DNA of 64,000 nt from Methylobacterium sp. E-066. Lineage in GTDB: Bacteria; Pseudomonadota; Alphaproteobacteria; Rhizobiales; Beijerinckiaceae. The stretch spans positions 1 to 64,000 of the forward strand of contig NZ_JAKSYO010000055.1 of the NCBI RefSeq assembly GCF_022829635.1, written 5' to 3'. The position numbers and the translations under genes were made by a program. The notes beneath the pieces are model-generated. The model made no database searches. It worked only from the letters and a program-made list of their open reading frames with translations, and was not told the origin of the DNA. Shown in pieces: positions 7,872-14,876 of the stretch. Positions within the stretch are counted from its first letter, which is position 1. Every line of letters starts with the position of its first letter.

Positions 7872-8320
7872 TGTTCGACTTCTCTACGACCGGCATCCTG
7901 CTCGCGGTCGCACCCCTCCTGTGGGCCGCGATCTCCCCGGTGACGCTGAAGATCCTCAGCGCCGCTTTCTTCATCCTGGTCATCGGGCGGATCGTCCTGC
8001 CCGCGCGCCTGCGCATCCTCACCGTGACAACGGCCGCCGGCGTCGCCGCCTTCGCCTTCTGCTGGCAGGTCGCGGTGACCGACGGAGCGCGGTGCATGCA
8101 GGCCCACGACCACGCCCTCGCGATCCGGGCGGAGCGCGAGCGGGCCGACCTCGCCGAGGCCCTCACCCGCGATCTCGCCGAGCAGGCCACCCGCGACCTC
8201 GCCGCCGAACAGGCCGACCGCGCCAAGCTGAAGGATCTCAACGATGTGCTCGCCAAGAACTCGCGCCGCGATGATGTCTGTGTGCCTCAGCCTCTCAGCC
8301 GGCGGTTGCGCCAGCTCTAG
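7871..8320 (+). CDS. Inner-membrane spanin-like (Rz-type) protein
   Basis: A 149-residue protein, close to the length of lambda Rz. Three hydrophobic stretches occupy residues about 8-25, 28-43 and 50-69. A charged helix follows with heptad-like Ala/Leu spacing (RAERERADLAEALTRDLAEQ), as in the periplasmic coiled coil of i-spanins. Classical Rz has one membrane segment, so this may combine holin-like and spanin-like features. Its last 77 bases encode the start of the next gene in another frame, the nested layout diagnostic of Rz/Rz1 pairs. It overlaps the endolysin stop by one base. Confidence 0.65.
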   Translation: MFDFSTTGILLAVAPLLWAAISPVTLKILSAAFFILVIGRIVLPARLRILTVTTAAGVAAFAFCWQVAVTDGARCMQAHDHALAIRAERERADLAEALTRDLAEQATRDLAAEQADRAKLKDLNDVLAKNSRRDDVCVPQPLSRRLRQL

Positions 8321-8567
8321 GATCGAGCCGCCCGCGATCGATCCGGCCGCGCCCGCCGATATCCGGGTGACGCTGCCGGCCCCGCCGGCGGGCATCGAGG
8401 CCTGCCTGCGCGGAAGCTTCCCGGATATCCCGGATCGATCCCTGACGCAGGGCGATGTCGTCCGGATCATCGCCCGGGCCAAGCTGCTGGACCGCGAGAA
8501 GGCCCGGTGCAGCGACCGGGCGCTGTCCTGGATCGCGGCCGTCCGGCGCGACTTCGCCAGGCCCTGA
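8244..8567 (+). CDS. Outer-membrane spanin-like lipoprotein (Rz1-type)
   Basis: A 107-residue protein read in the +1 frame relative to the i-spanin-like gene it overlaps. From ATG 8244 the n-region holds two Arg residues, then a short hydrophobic run and the lipobox LSAGGC, giving lipid attachment at Cys22. The mature part begins Pro/Ala-rich (EPPAIDPAAPADIRVTLPAPP), like the Pro-rich Rz1 family. It is longer than lambda Rz1. ATGs at 8271 and 8274 would leave the signal without positive charge, so 8244 is preferred. Together the two genes would fuse inner and outer membranes at lysis (family knowledge). Confidence 0.65.
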   Translation: MCSPRTRAAMMSVCLSLSAGGCASSRIEPPAIDPAAPADIRVTLPAPPAGIEACLRGSFPDIPDRSLTQGDVVRIIARAKLLDREKARCSDRALSWIAAVRRDFARP

Positions 8568-8568
8568 C

Positions 8569-8609
8569 CGACACTAAGGCCCGCGAAAGTTTCGCGGGCC
8601 TTAGTGTCG
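8569..8609. terminator. Near-perfect 18-20 bp inverted repeat after the lysis genes
   Basis: The arm CGACACTAAGGCCCGCGAAA is followed by its exact reverse complement after a single central base; the physical hairpin is about 18 bp with a 5-base loop. It begins immediately after the Rz1-like stop. There is no T-run on either strand, so it is not a textbook intrinsic terminator. Transcription termination or mRNA 3'-end protection is the simplest reading; a protein-binding palindrome is the alternative. Confidence 0.6.
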
Positions 8610-8737
8610 ATCGCGCGAACCTTTGCCTCTCATTCACCCGCCACAACACGTCTTGCCTCTCACCGGGGCGGGCTCGTGCAAATCAACGCGTGACCGGAAC
8701 ACCGGCGCGCGGCTCTCCGGCCTTGGGGGCCAGGACG

Positions 8738-9373
8738 ATGACCCAGAATCTTCAGCAGACCCAGCAGATGCAGTCGCCACCGATAATCGGCAACCTGGAG
8801 GCTCGGCTGGAACGGCAGGAGACCCGGCTCGACGGGTTCGGTTCGATCCTCGACAACGTCGTGAAGAGCCTCGGCGCCCTGAGCGACAAGCTCGACCGCC
8901 GCAGCGCCACGCCGTGGGCGGTGATCTGGGGCGCCATGGGTACGTGCGTGACCGTCGCCGCGTTGATCGGTGGCCTCGCGTTCTATCCTCTGAAAGATGG
9001 ACAGGCCGACCTCAAGAGCTCGCTGCTGCTCATCCAGGACAAGGCCGACAAGCGCATTGAGGGGTTGGCGGCGAACCAAGTCACCCGCGCCGAGCACGAG
9101 GTGCACTGGCGCTCCCAGGACCGGGATTACGACTTCATGCGGGACCGCATCGGCCGGGTCGAGGCCCGGGCGGTGAAGGGCCTCGACGAGATGAAGGCCG
9201 CGATTGAGCGTCTAGAAGACCGTGTTGTGGCACGGAGCGAGCTACAGGGCCGCTTCGACGCGCAGGACCGGGTGGTCGGCATGCTGCGCGGCGAGGTCGA
9301 CGAGCATGTCCGGGCGTTCAACGAGCGGCAGCAGCGCCGGATCGATGCGCTGGAAGCGGCGCCGCGCAAGTAG
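8738..9373 (+). CDS. Membrane-anchored coiled-coil phage protein
   Basis: A 211-residue protein from ATG 8738; the frame is open upstream but that part crosses the 8569-8609 hairpin and is not protein-like. The Gln-rich N-terminus (MTQNLQQTQQMQ) leads into an amphipathic helix (LEARLERQETRLDGF). One transmembrane segment follows (VIWGAMGTCVTVAALIGGLAFY). The rest is charged, heptad-spaced helix (DEMKAAIERLEDRVVARSEL). No family is recognised. Its place after the lysis genes and before a strong terminator fits a late prophage gene, for instance a lysis regulator or a superinfection factor (speculative). Confidence 0.55.
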   Translation: MTQNLQQTQQMQSPPIIGNLEARLERQETRLDGFGSILDNVVKSLGALSDKLDRRSATPWAVIWGAMGTCVTVAALIGGLAFYPLKDGQADLKSSLLLIQDKADKRIEGLAANQVTRAEHEVHWRSQDRDYDFMRDRIGRVEARAVKGLDEMKAAIERLEDRVVARSELQGRFDAQDRVVGMLRGEVDEHVRAFNERQQRRIDALEAAPRK

Positions 9374-9415
9374 GCCCGACCCTGTGTGAAATTCACATAG
9401 AGTCCGAGCGTATCG

Positions 9416-9450
9416 CTTCACACCCCACTTCACACCCCACTTCACACCCA
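9416..9450. repeat. Three tandem 12-bp repeats (CTTCACACCCCA)
   Basis: Two exact copies of CTTCACACCCCA at 9416-9427 and 9428-9439 are followed by an 11-base third copy missing one C (9440-9450). A small palindrome, TGTGAA-A-TTCACA, lies just upstream at 9385-9397 and shares the TTCACA core. The array sits directly before a terminator at the prophage edge. Iterated sites of this kind can bind a phage repressor or integrase; this is inference. Confidence 0.6.
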
Positions 9451-9483
9451 AGGCGCCCGAGCTTCGGCTCGGGCGCCTTTTGT
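9450..9483 (+). terminator. Intrinsic terminator with UUCG tetraloop
   Basis: A 13-bp stem (AAGGCGCCCGAGC / GCTCGGGCGCCTT) closes on the very stable loop TTCG at 9463-9466, followed by a T-rich tail (TTTTG, counting the last stem bases). It lies about 80 bases after the stop of the coiled-coil gene and appears to end the prophage transcript. Confidence 0.85.
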
Positions 9484-9844
9484 CGTTTCGGCAACCATTG
9501 GCCCGTACCGCGGTCGGCAAGTCAGACTTCCCGCCCGACGTAGCCACCTGGCGCGACCAGATCGAACGCTTGTCCAAGCGCGCCTCGCCCTGCCGCCCTC
9601 GATCGTAAGGCCGAGCGGCTTGTCGCTAACGAGATCGGTGACTTCCGAGTGCCGGGGTTCAGCTTAGGCGTGACCGGCTGGACGCTCGCCTCCGCACTTG
9701 CACTGCACAAACCGCCTGTGCACTAATGAGTTGTCTATGCTGATTTATAGATGGCGTCTCAATATGGTAATCCGAAAATCGATCGCAGCATTAAAGGAAC
9801 GGCTTAGAAGCTGGCGTGAAATATAGGCTGCCCAAGGACAAGCA
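9484..9844. other. Non-coding prophage/insert junction
   Basis: About 360 bases with no convincing gene. The first 200 bases keep high GC and read like decayed coding sequence with interrupted frames. From about 9715 the sequence becomes AT-rich (TTGTCTATGCTGATTTATAG), leading into the lower-GC genes that follow. A promoter for those genes would be expected here, but no confident -35/-10 pair was picked. No tRNA or duplicated att core was recognised. Confidence 0.4.
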
Positions 9845-11011
9845 ATGAATAGAACTGATCTAAGGCATGAGTTGGAACATGCGCGATCTTCGGACGTCGA
9901 AGGAGCGCCGATCGCTCAAATTCGCGAGAGGCGGCTGCTGAACATTGCTCCACGCATATTGCTAATTGGGCTCGCAATACTGTTCGCTGCTGCATCTTTT
10001 TCCGGATACTACACAAAGTGGCAGTTCCGCGACGTCGCCCCGGAGTCAGGGCTCAATAAGATGCTTGATGGGACTGCAATGCGACCCTACGCCTATCGGA
10101 GGCTGGTCGTGGATACGGTCAATGCGATCGATCAGGTTGCGCCCCATGCCGTCAAGCTTTTCGCCTCGCGTGTTTTGCATCGGCAGGACGGCGGGCCCCG
10201 GCTTGCCTTTCCCTCCTTTGTCGAGGGCGATAGTAGCAAGATACTGCGCTACGAATTGGTGTATTTCATCACTTATTCCAGCGCAATCGCACTTATCTTG
10301 CTCGGATACAAGCTTGCTCGAAGTGAAGGTTTTGAGCCGATTGCTGCTGGTGCGGGCGCCGCATCGTTCATGTTAATATTTCCGGTAATGCAATCCTTCG
10401 GAGGTTATTTTTATGATTACATCGAGTTGGCATTTTTCTGCTTGTTCCTGCTATTGGCTCGCAGGGCGTGGTGGCCCGCCATGCTCGTAGTCACGGTGCT
10501 CGCCACGTGGTCAAAGGAAAGCTTTTTTTTCTTCGCGGTAACTGCCTATCCCTTGCTGCGCGAGCGCAAATCGCCGCCCATGTCTGCGGCAATCACCGCA
10601 GGCTGCGTAATCCTCGCCGGGCTTACCTATGAGGTTGCACGCATCCGCTTCGGAGCCAATGCAGGCGACACTGCCGAATACCACCTCGTCGATCAACTCT
10701 ACTATTTTCTATCCGGCATTTTCCTGGTGAAGTGGGAAATAACATACGGGGTCCCGTTGCCGCACCCGTTCAGTATACCCTGGATCATCGCGATCACCGC
10801 GTTGGTGGCTCTCGGTTGGCGATGGGTAACTCCGGCGATGCGTCAGCAGATAGCGATTGCGGCCGCACTCAACGTGCCTCTTTTCCTGCTGTTCTGCGCT
10901 CCGGGCGAGGCGCGAAACCTGAGTATGCTGTTTCCGGGTCTGCTTGTCCTCATGGCGGCTGCATTCCAAGCTGCCGCACTCCGCAGCAGCGCCTATCAGC
11001 CGCAGAGGTGA
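9845..11011 (+). CDS. Multi-pass membrane protein, probable GT-C-type glycosyltransferase
   Basis: A 388-residue protein with a cytosolic N-terminus, a first membrane helix near 35-52, a long external loop (about 55-130, containing the short PYAYR segment) and about eight further helices. The external loop, the YDYIELAF segment and LATWSKESFFFF followed by YPLLRE resemble uncharacterised GT-C-like membrane glycosyltransferases that use polyprenyl-phosphate sugars in the periplasm. No sure catalytic Asp can be assigned. Codon use and GC are visibly lower than in neighbouring host genes. It is followed after four bases by a flippase-like gene and then a HAD-UbiA gene. The GT-C call is an inference from topology and context. 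Confidence 0.55.
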   Translation: MNRTDLRHELEHARSSDVEGAPIAQIRERRLLNIAPRILLIGLAILFAAASFSGYYTKWQFRDVAPESGLNKMLDGTAMRPYAYRRLVVDTVNAIDQVAPHAVKLFASRVLHRQDGGPRLAFPSFVEGDSSKILRYELVYFITYSSAIALILLGYKLARSEGFEPIAAGAGAASFMLIFPVMQSFGGYFYDYIELAFFCLFLLLARRAWWPAMLVVTVLATWSKESFFFFAVTAYPLLRERKSPPMSAAITAGCVILAGLTYEVARIRFGANAGDTAEYHLVDQLYYFLSGIFLVKWEITYGVPLPHPFSIPWIIAITALVALGWRWVTPAMRQQIAIAAALNVPLFLLFCAPGEARNLSMLFPGLLVLMAAAFQAAALRSSAYQPQR

Positions 11012-11015
11012 CGCC

Positions 11016-11435
11016 ATGTTAGTTTGGATACTCCTCGGGATCACGGTGGTGCTCACCGGGTGCGCGCAAATCTGCTTGAAGCTCGGCGTGCAATCGCTGC
11101 TCCTCCATGCCGATCCCGCACGTGGCGCACTGGGGCTGGTGATCGCTTTCTGGCTGGAATGGCGGCTCCTCGGCGGACTCGCGCTCTACGCTGTCGCGAC
11201 GCTCACGTGGCTCTTCGTGCTGTCACGCCTGCCCTTGTCGCTGGCTTACCCGTTTGTGGGGCTGAGCTTCGTAACGGTTGCCGCACTTTCGGTCGTGCTC
11301 CTGGGTGAGCGCATCGTGCCTTTGCAAGCGGCAGGGACGGTGCTGATCGCGCTCGGCGTGATGCTGGTCGCGATGTCGGGCGACGCGAATCCGAAATCAC
11401 CGCCGATGGTTCTAGACCGCGGAGGGGAACAATGA
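11016..11435 (+). CDS. EamA/SMR-type small membrane protein, probable lipid-linked sugar flippase
   Basis: A 139-residue protein from ATG 11016, four bases after the previous stop. Four predicted helices cover residues about 2-20, 40-57, 63-85 and 90-118. The last pair carries the family pattern LSLAYPFVGLSFV and LLGERIVPLQAAGTVLIALGV, as in ArnE/ArnF and EamA half-transporters. The length fits a single four-helix unit that dimerises. The stop overlaps the next start as ATGA. With its neighbours it likely moves a polyprenyl-phosphate sugar to the periplasmic face (inferred); a drug-efflux SMR role is the alternative. Confidence 0.7.
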   Translation: MLVWILLGITVVLTGCAQICLKLGVQSLLLHADPARGALGLVIAFWLEWRLLGGLALYAVATLTWLFVLSRLPLSLAYPFVGLSFVTVAALSVVLLGERIVPLQAAGTVLIALGVMLVAMSGDANPKSPPMVLDRGGEQ

Positions 11436-12913
11436 GCGTCGAGCATTTGACCACAGCACAAGCGAGGTCAGACAAGACACCGCTTTGCGTCGACCTTGAT
11501 GGGACTCTTATCCACGGCGATCTGCTGTACGAGGCGGTGTTCGCCGCGCTTAAGAGGTCGCCGGGCGCCACCTTCGAGCTGCTCGGCGCCATGCTACAGG
11601 GACGATTGGCGGTCAAACACGTCCTTGCGCGCGTGGCGCCGTTCGATCCGGCACTACTTCCCTATCGCATTGATCTAGTTGAATACCTGCGCCAGGAGCG
11701 AGCGATGGGTCGCCCGATCCATCTTGTCACAGCTTCGCCGACAGCCTGGGCGGAGCAGGTGGCCGCGCACCTTGGTATCTTCGATGCCGTGTATGGATCG
11801 GAAAGCGTCAACCTGAAGGGTGCGGCCAAGGCGCGCTTCCTCGCCGAGTCGCATCCGGACGGCTACGACTATATCGGCGACGCGAAGGCTGACTTGCACG
11901 TCTGGAACGGTTCGCGCCGCGTGTTGCGCGCCGGTCGCGGGACGCGCTTGCAACTTGCGGACGCAAAAACTTCGCACCGCGACTTCCCGACAAACGTTTT
12001 CCCGCCCTTACCGCTGCTGCGAGCGATGCGACCGCACCAGTGGCTCAAGAACCTGTTGATCTTCCTGCCGCTGTGTGCGGCGCACCAGATCGACAACCTC
12101 GGGCTGGTCATTGACTCAGCATTCGCATTCATCGCCTTCTCGTTGGCGGCATCGGCCACCTACCTGTTCAACGACCTGCTCGATATCCCGTCGGATCGCG
12201 CCCATCCGCGTAAACGCACGCGGCCCTTCGCGTCGGGGGCACTGTCGATCCCGAAGGGTGTAGCGGGGGGCGCCATACTGTTCGGCGCGGCGCTGGTGAT
12301 TGCGGCGCTGATCGGGGTCGGCTTCTTTGTCGTACTGATCTGTTATATTTTACTAACTGTTGCGTATTCAGTTCGTCTGAAGGCATCAATGTTGATCGAC
12401 GTGTTCACGCTGGCGACACTCTACTCAGTGCGCGTCATCGCTGGCGGGGCCGCAACCGGCGTGCCGCTGTCGGTTTGGCTGCTCGCCTTCTCAATGTTCC
12501 TGTTCTTGGCGCTGGCGATTGTGAAGCGATGCGCCGAGCTAGTTGACCGTACGAAGGCTGTTAACGAGCGGATTTCGGGACGCGGATATTTTGGTGGCGA
12601 TCTGTCGGTCCTGCAATCACTGGGCAGCGGGAGCAGTTTCTCTGCCGTCCTCGTCCTGTCACTCTACGCTGCCCAGCCGGAGGTCACTCGCCTCTACGCC
12701 AATCCGGCACTCCTGTGGTTTATCGGTCCCATACTACTTTACTGGTTAAGTCGCATGATGCTGCTCGCGCAGCGGGGTCACATGCATGATGATCCGATTG
12801 TCTTCGCTCTCCGGGAGCGGAAGAGCCAGATCCTGATCTTGGTCTGTGGCCTGGTGGCGCTCGCGGCGGTTAAGCTCGACATGCCTATGGGACTGATCCT
12901 CCCGGGCCAGTGA
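11432..12913 (+). CDS. HAD phosphatase-UbiA prenyltransferase fusion (DPPR-synthase-like)
   Basis: A 493-residue two-domain protein. Residues about 15-190 are a HAD hydrolase: motif I is DLDGTL with nucleophile Asp near 21, and DYIGDAKAD supplies the C-terminal acidic motif. Residues about 200-490 are a UbiA-type membrane prenyltransferase with the first Asp-rich motif NDLLDIPSDRAHP and the second region YSVRLKASMLIDVFTL. Fusions of this kind resemble decaprenyl-phosphate phosphoribosyltransferases: UbiA would attach 5-phosphoribose to polyprenyl phosphate and HAD would remove the 5-phosphate. The substrate is inferred; quinone or heme pathways are less likely because of the HAD partner and the flippase-like neighbour. 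Confidence 0.75.
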   Translation: MSVEHLTTAQARSDKTPLCVDLDGTLIHGDLLYEAVFAALKRSPGATFELLGAMLQGRLAVKHVLARVAPFDPALLPYRIDLVEYLRQERAMGRPIHLVTASPTAWAEQVAAHLGIFDAVYGSESVNLKGAAKARFLAESHPDGYDYIGDAKADLHVWNGSRRVLRAGRGTRLQLADAKTSHRDFPTNVFPPLPLLRAMRPHQWLKNLLIFLPLCAAHQIDNLGLVIDSAFAFIAFSLAASATYLFNDLLDIPSDRAHPRKRTRPFASGALSIPKGVAGGAILFGAALVIAALIGVGFFVVLICYILLTVAYSVRLKASMLIDVFTLATLYSVRVIAGGAATGVPLSVWLLAFSMFLFLALAIVKRCAELVDRTKAVNERISGRGYFGGDLSVLQSLGSGSSFSAVLVLSLYAAQPEVTRLYANPALLWFIGPILLYWLSRMMLLAQRGHMHDDPIVFALRERKSQILILVCGLVALAAVKLDMPMGLILPGQ

Positions 12914-13207
12914 TGGGACGCGAGAGCTGGCCTTTACACCCATCGGCAGTGAGGGAGAGCCACAGGGATTTTCCCGGCACGACCGCTGCGATTCGACGAG
13001 GCTGACCTGAACGGTATTAGCACCGCATCGGTCGCTGCAGTGATCTCGTCACCCGTGACGTCGGACGTTTTCCGGAGCTCGGAAACGGTGGGGTAGGAGG
13101 CCATTATCGTTCGAGCGCTCTAGGAACGAGCAACAACGCGATCAATACGTTACGCTTGAAGGCTGGTTAACCCTGACGGCCTGCGCGGTCTTGGTCGGTC
13201 GATCGCC
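12914..13207. other. Intergenic region after the three-gene insert
   Basis: About 290 bases between the end of the HAD-UbiA gene and a convergent minus-strand gene. No open frame of interest, no clear hairpin with T-run and no RNA gene were seen. GC returns towards the host level across this stretch, so it probably contains the distal boundary of the insert. Confidence 0.35.
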
Positions 13208-13687
13208 CTATCCGGGGATGCCGAGAACTCGCCGCGCCTCGGTCAGCAGAACCGCGTGCCGGGCCGCTCCGGGGCCGTCGGTCGGCGCCTCGCGCCCGGC
13301 CCGGGCGATGATCTCCTGGAACCGGCGCCGGTCGAGGGCACGGCCACCAATGCTGTCGAGCACGGCACCGAGCACGGCCCGGACGGCTTCGGTGCGCTCG
13401 TCGGCCTCGGCGACGGCGTCCGCGGAAGCCGCGCTGGTCCGCGCCTCGGCCAGATCCGCCTCCAGGGCGCTCGTTCTGGCCCGGGTTGCCGCCAGCTCGG
13501 CCGTCAAACGCTGCACGTCCTGCCAGGCCAGGTCGTGCTGGTGCGTGCGCAGGGCGAGCAGCACCTTGAGCGACGCCGCATCCTCGCGCGCGGCCTCCAG
13601 CTTGGCCTGCGCGGCCCGCAGGTCGTTCAGCAACTCCTGCGCGAGCATCCCATCCCCGGTTACATCCACCGCCGGCTCCGTCAGCAT
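13208..13687 (-). CDS. Coiled-coil hypothetical protein
   Basis: A 159-residue protein read from the ATG at 13687; an in-frame ATG at 13714 would add nine residues. Residues about 15-105 form a continuous charged helix with heptad spacing (AQAKLEAAREDAASLK, RTSALEADLAEARTS). The C-terminal part (GRALDRRRFQEIIARAG, then EARRVLGIPG) looks like a small helical domain. No signal peptide or membrane segment is seen. It is divergent from the Nfu gene with about 160 bases between them. Function unknown. Confidence 0.6.
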   Translation of the reverse strand: MLTEPAVDVTGDGMLAQELLNDLRAAQAKLEAAREDAASLKVLLALRTHQHDLAWQDVQRLTAELAATRARTSALEADLAEARTSAASADAVAEADERTEAVRAVLGAVLDSIGGRALDRRRFQEIIARAGREAPTDGPGAARHAVLLTEARRVLGIPG

Positions 13688-13844
13688 GTCGTTTGGCCCG
13701 TCCTGACGGCGCATGGCGCGAATGTCCACTCCGCAGGTGCTTGGGCCCGGTTGAGAAAATCCACCCGCCGGTCCACATGGAAGGCGGTGCCCTATGGTGC
13801 CTGTCCCGGCCGGCCTTGAACCGGCGCAGCGGAGTTCGCCGACC

Positions 13845-14411
13845 ATGTTCATCCAGACCGAAGCCACGCCGAACCCGGCGACCCTCAAGTTCCTCCCCGG
13901 CCGCGTCGTCCTGCCCGAATCCACCTTCGAGGCGCGGGATGCCGAGACGGCCGTACGCTCCCCCCTTGCCTCCGCGCTGTTTTCCGTCCCGGGCGTCGCC
14001 GGCGTGTATTTCGGCCACGACTTCGTCTCCGTCACCAAGGCGGAGGACGGCTCGGAATGGGCGCAGGTGAAGCCCGCCATCCTCGGCGCGATCATGGAGC
14101 ATTTCCAGTCCGGCGCCCCGGTGATGGCCGAAGGCGGCCTCGATGATCAGGGCGGCGAGGACGAGTTCTACGACGCGGCCGACCACGATACGGTCGTGAC
14201 CATCAAGGACCTGCTCGAGACCCGGGTGCGCCCGGCGGTGGCCGGTGACGGCGGCGACATCACCTTCCGCGGCTATAAGGAAGGCGTGGTCTACCTGGAG
14301 ATGAAGGGCGCCTGTTCGGGCTGTCCCTCCTCCACCGCCACCCTGCGGCACGGCGTGCAGAACCTGTTCCGGCACTTCCTGCCGGAGATCCGCGAGGTCC
14401 AGGCGATCTGA
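13845..14411 (+). CDS. Nfu-type Fe-S cluster scaffold/carrier protein
   Basis: A 188-residue protein from ATG 13845. The N-terminal half is the Nfu_N domain (MFIQTEATPNPATLKFLPG, SPLASALF, VYFGHDFVSVTK). The C-terminal half is the NifU_C domain with the cluster-binding pair GACSGCPSS (C-x-x-C), preceded by RVRPAVAGDGGDITF. Length and order match the alphaproteobacterial/mitochondrial NFU1 family, which passes assembled 4Fe-4S clusters to client enzymes in the cytosol. The frame runs upstream, but homology starts at this Met. A clear intrinsic terminator follows. Confidence 0.9.
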   Translation: MFIQTEATPNPATLKFLPGRVVLPESTFEARDAETAVRSPLASALFSVPGVAGVYFGHDFVSVTKAEDGSEWAQVKPAILGAIMEHFQSGAPVMAEGGLDDQGGEDEFYDAADHDTVVTIKDLLETRVRPAVAGDGGDITFRGYKEGVVYLEMKGACSGCPSSTATLRHGVQNLFRHFLPEIREVQAI

Positions 14412-14446
14412 GGCCCGACGCAGTCGTCGAGACGCGCCTATGACCG

Positions 14447-14477
14447 ACGCCGGCGGCCAAGAACCGCCGGCGTTTTT
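14447..14477 (+). terminator. Intrinsic terminator after the Nfu gene
   Basis: A 10-bp GC stem (ACGCCGGCGG / CCGCCGGCGT) with a 7-base loop at 14457-14463 runs directly into TTTTT at 14473-14477. It lies 36 bases after the stop codon. Confidence 0.85.
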
Positions 14478-14639
14478 GCGTTGAGATTGCCTGCCTGAAG
14501 GACTGGACGAAGGTGCCGTCGCCGGCCGTAGCACTCAGATTTCCGGCTGAGACCCGCTCCCGGTCGCAGCGAAGGCCGCCTGCGGCGCTCAAACCGCTTG
14601 GCCTGGATCCGCTCCGCGTCGCGTACGGCGATCGTCAGA

Positions 14640-14800
14640 ATGTAACTGGCTGGTTGTCATTACGGTAAATCGCCCAATATCAATATTATATGCGCAAGTA
14701 CTTTATATTTTACCATTTTTAATACTAATATTGTTTCCTTAATGGTGTTCAAAAGTATTGCAAATATGGAGTGCGAAGTATTATTACAACGTCAAGTCCA
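14640..14800. promoter_or_regulatory. AT-rich upstream region of the chemoreceptor gene
   Basis: About 160 bases of strikingly AT-rich sequence (for example TTTATATTTTACCATTTTTA) in an otherwise GC-rich window. It lies between the Nfu terminator and the chemoreceptor start and contains no gene. Several A/T tracts and short repeats such as AAGTATT occur. It is probably the promoter and upstream control region of the chemoreceptor, possibly a site for a nucleoid-associated silencer. The whole 14478-14876 gap has no other feature. Confidence 0.5.
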
Positions 14801-14876
14801 TGCAAACTGTCGCAGTCCTGCCTTGACGTAAGGTTTCGTCATGCGGTTCGTATCTCATGGTCTTCCGGGGATTCGC

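Noticed and set aside
9416..9450. CRISPR-like array
   Set aside because: Three adjacent 12-mers without spacers are a simple tandem repeat, not a CRISPR array, and no cas gene is present.
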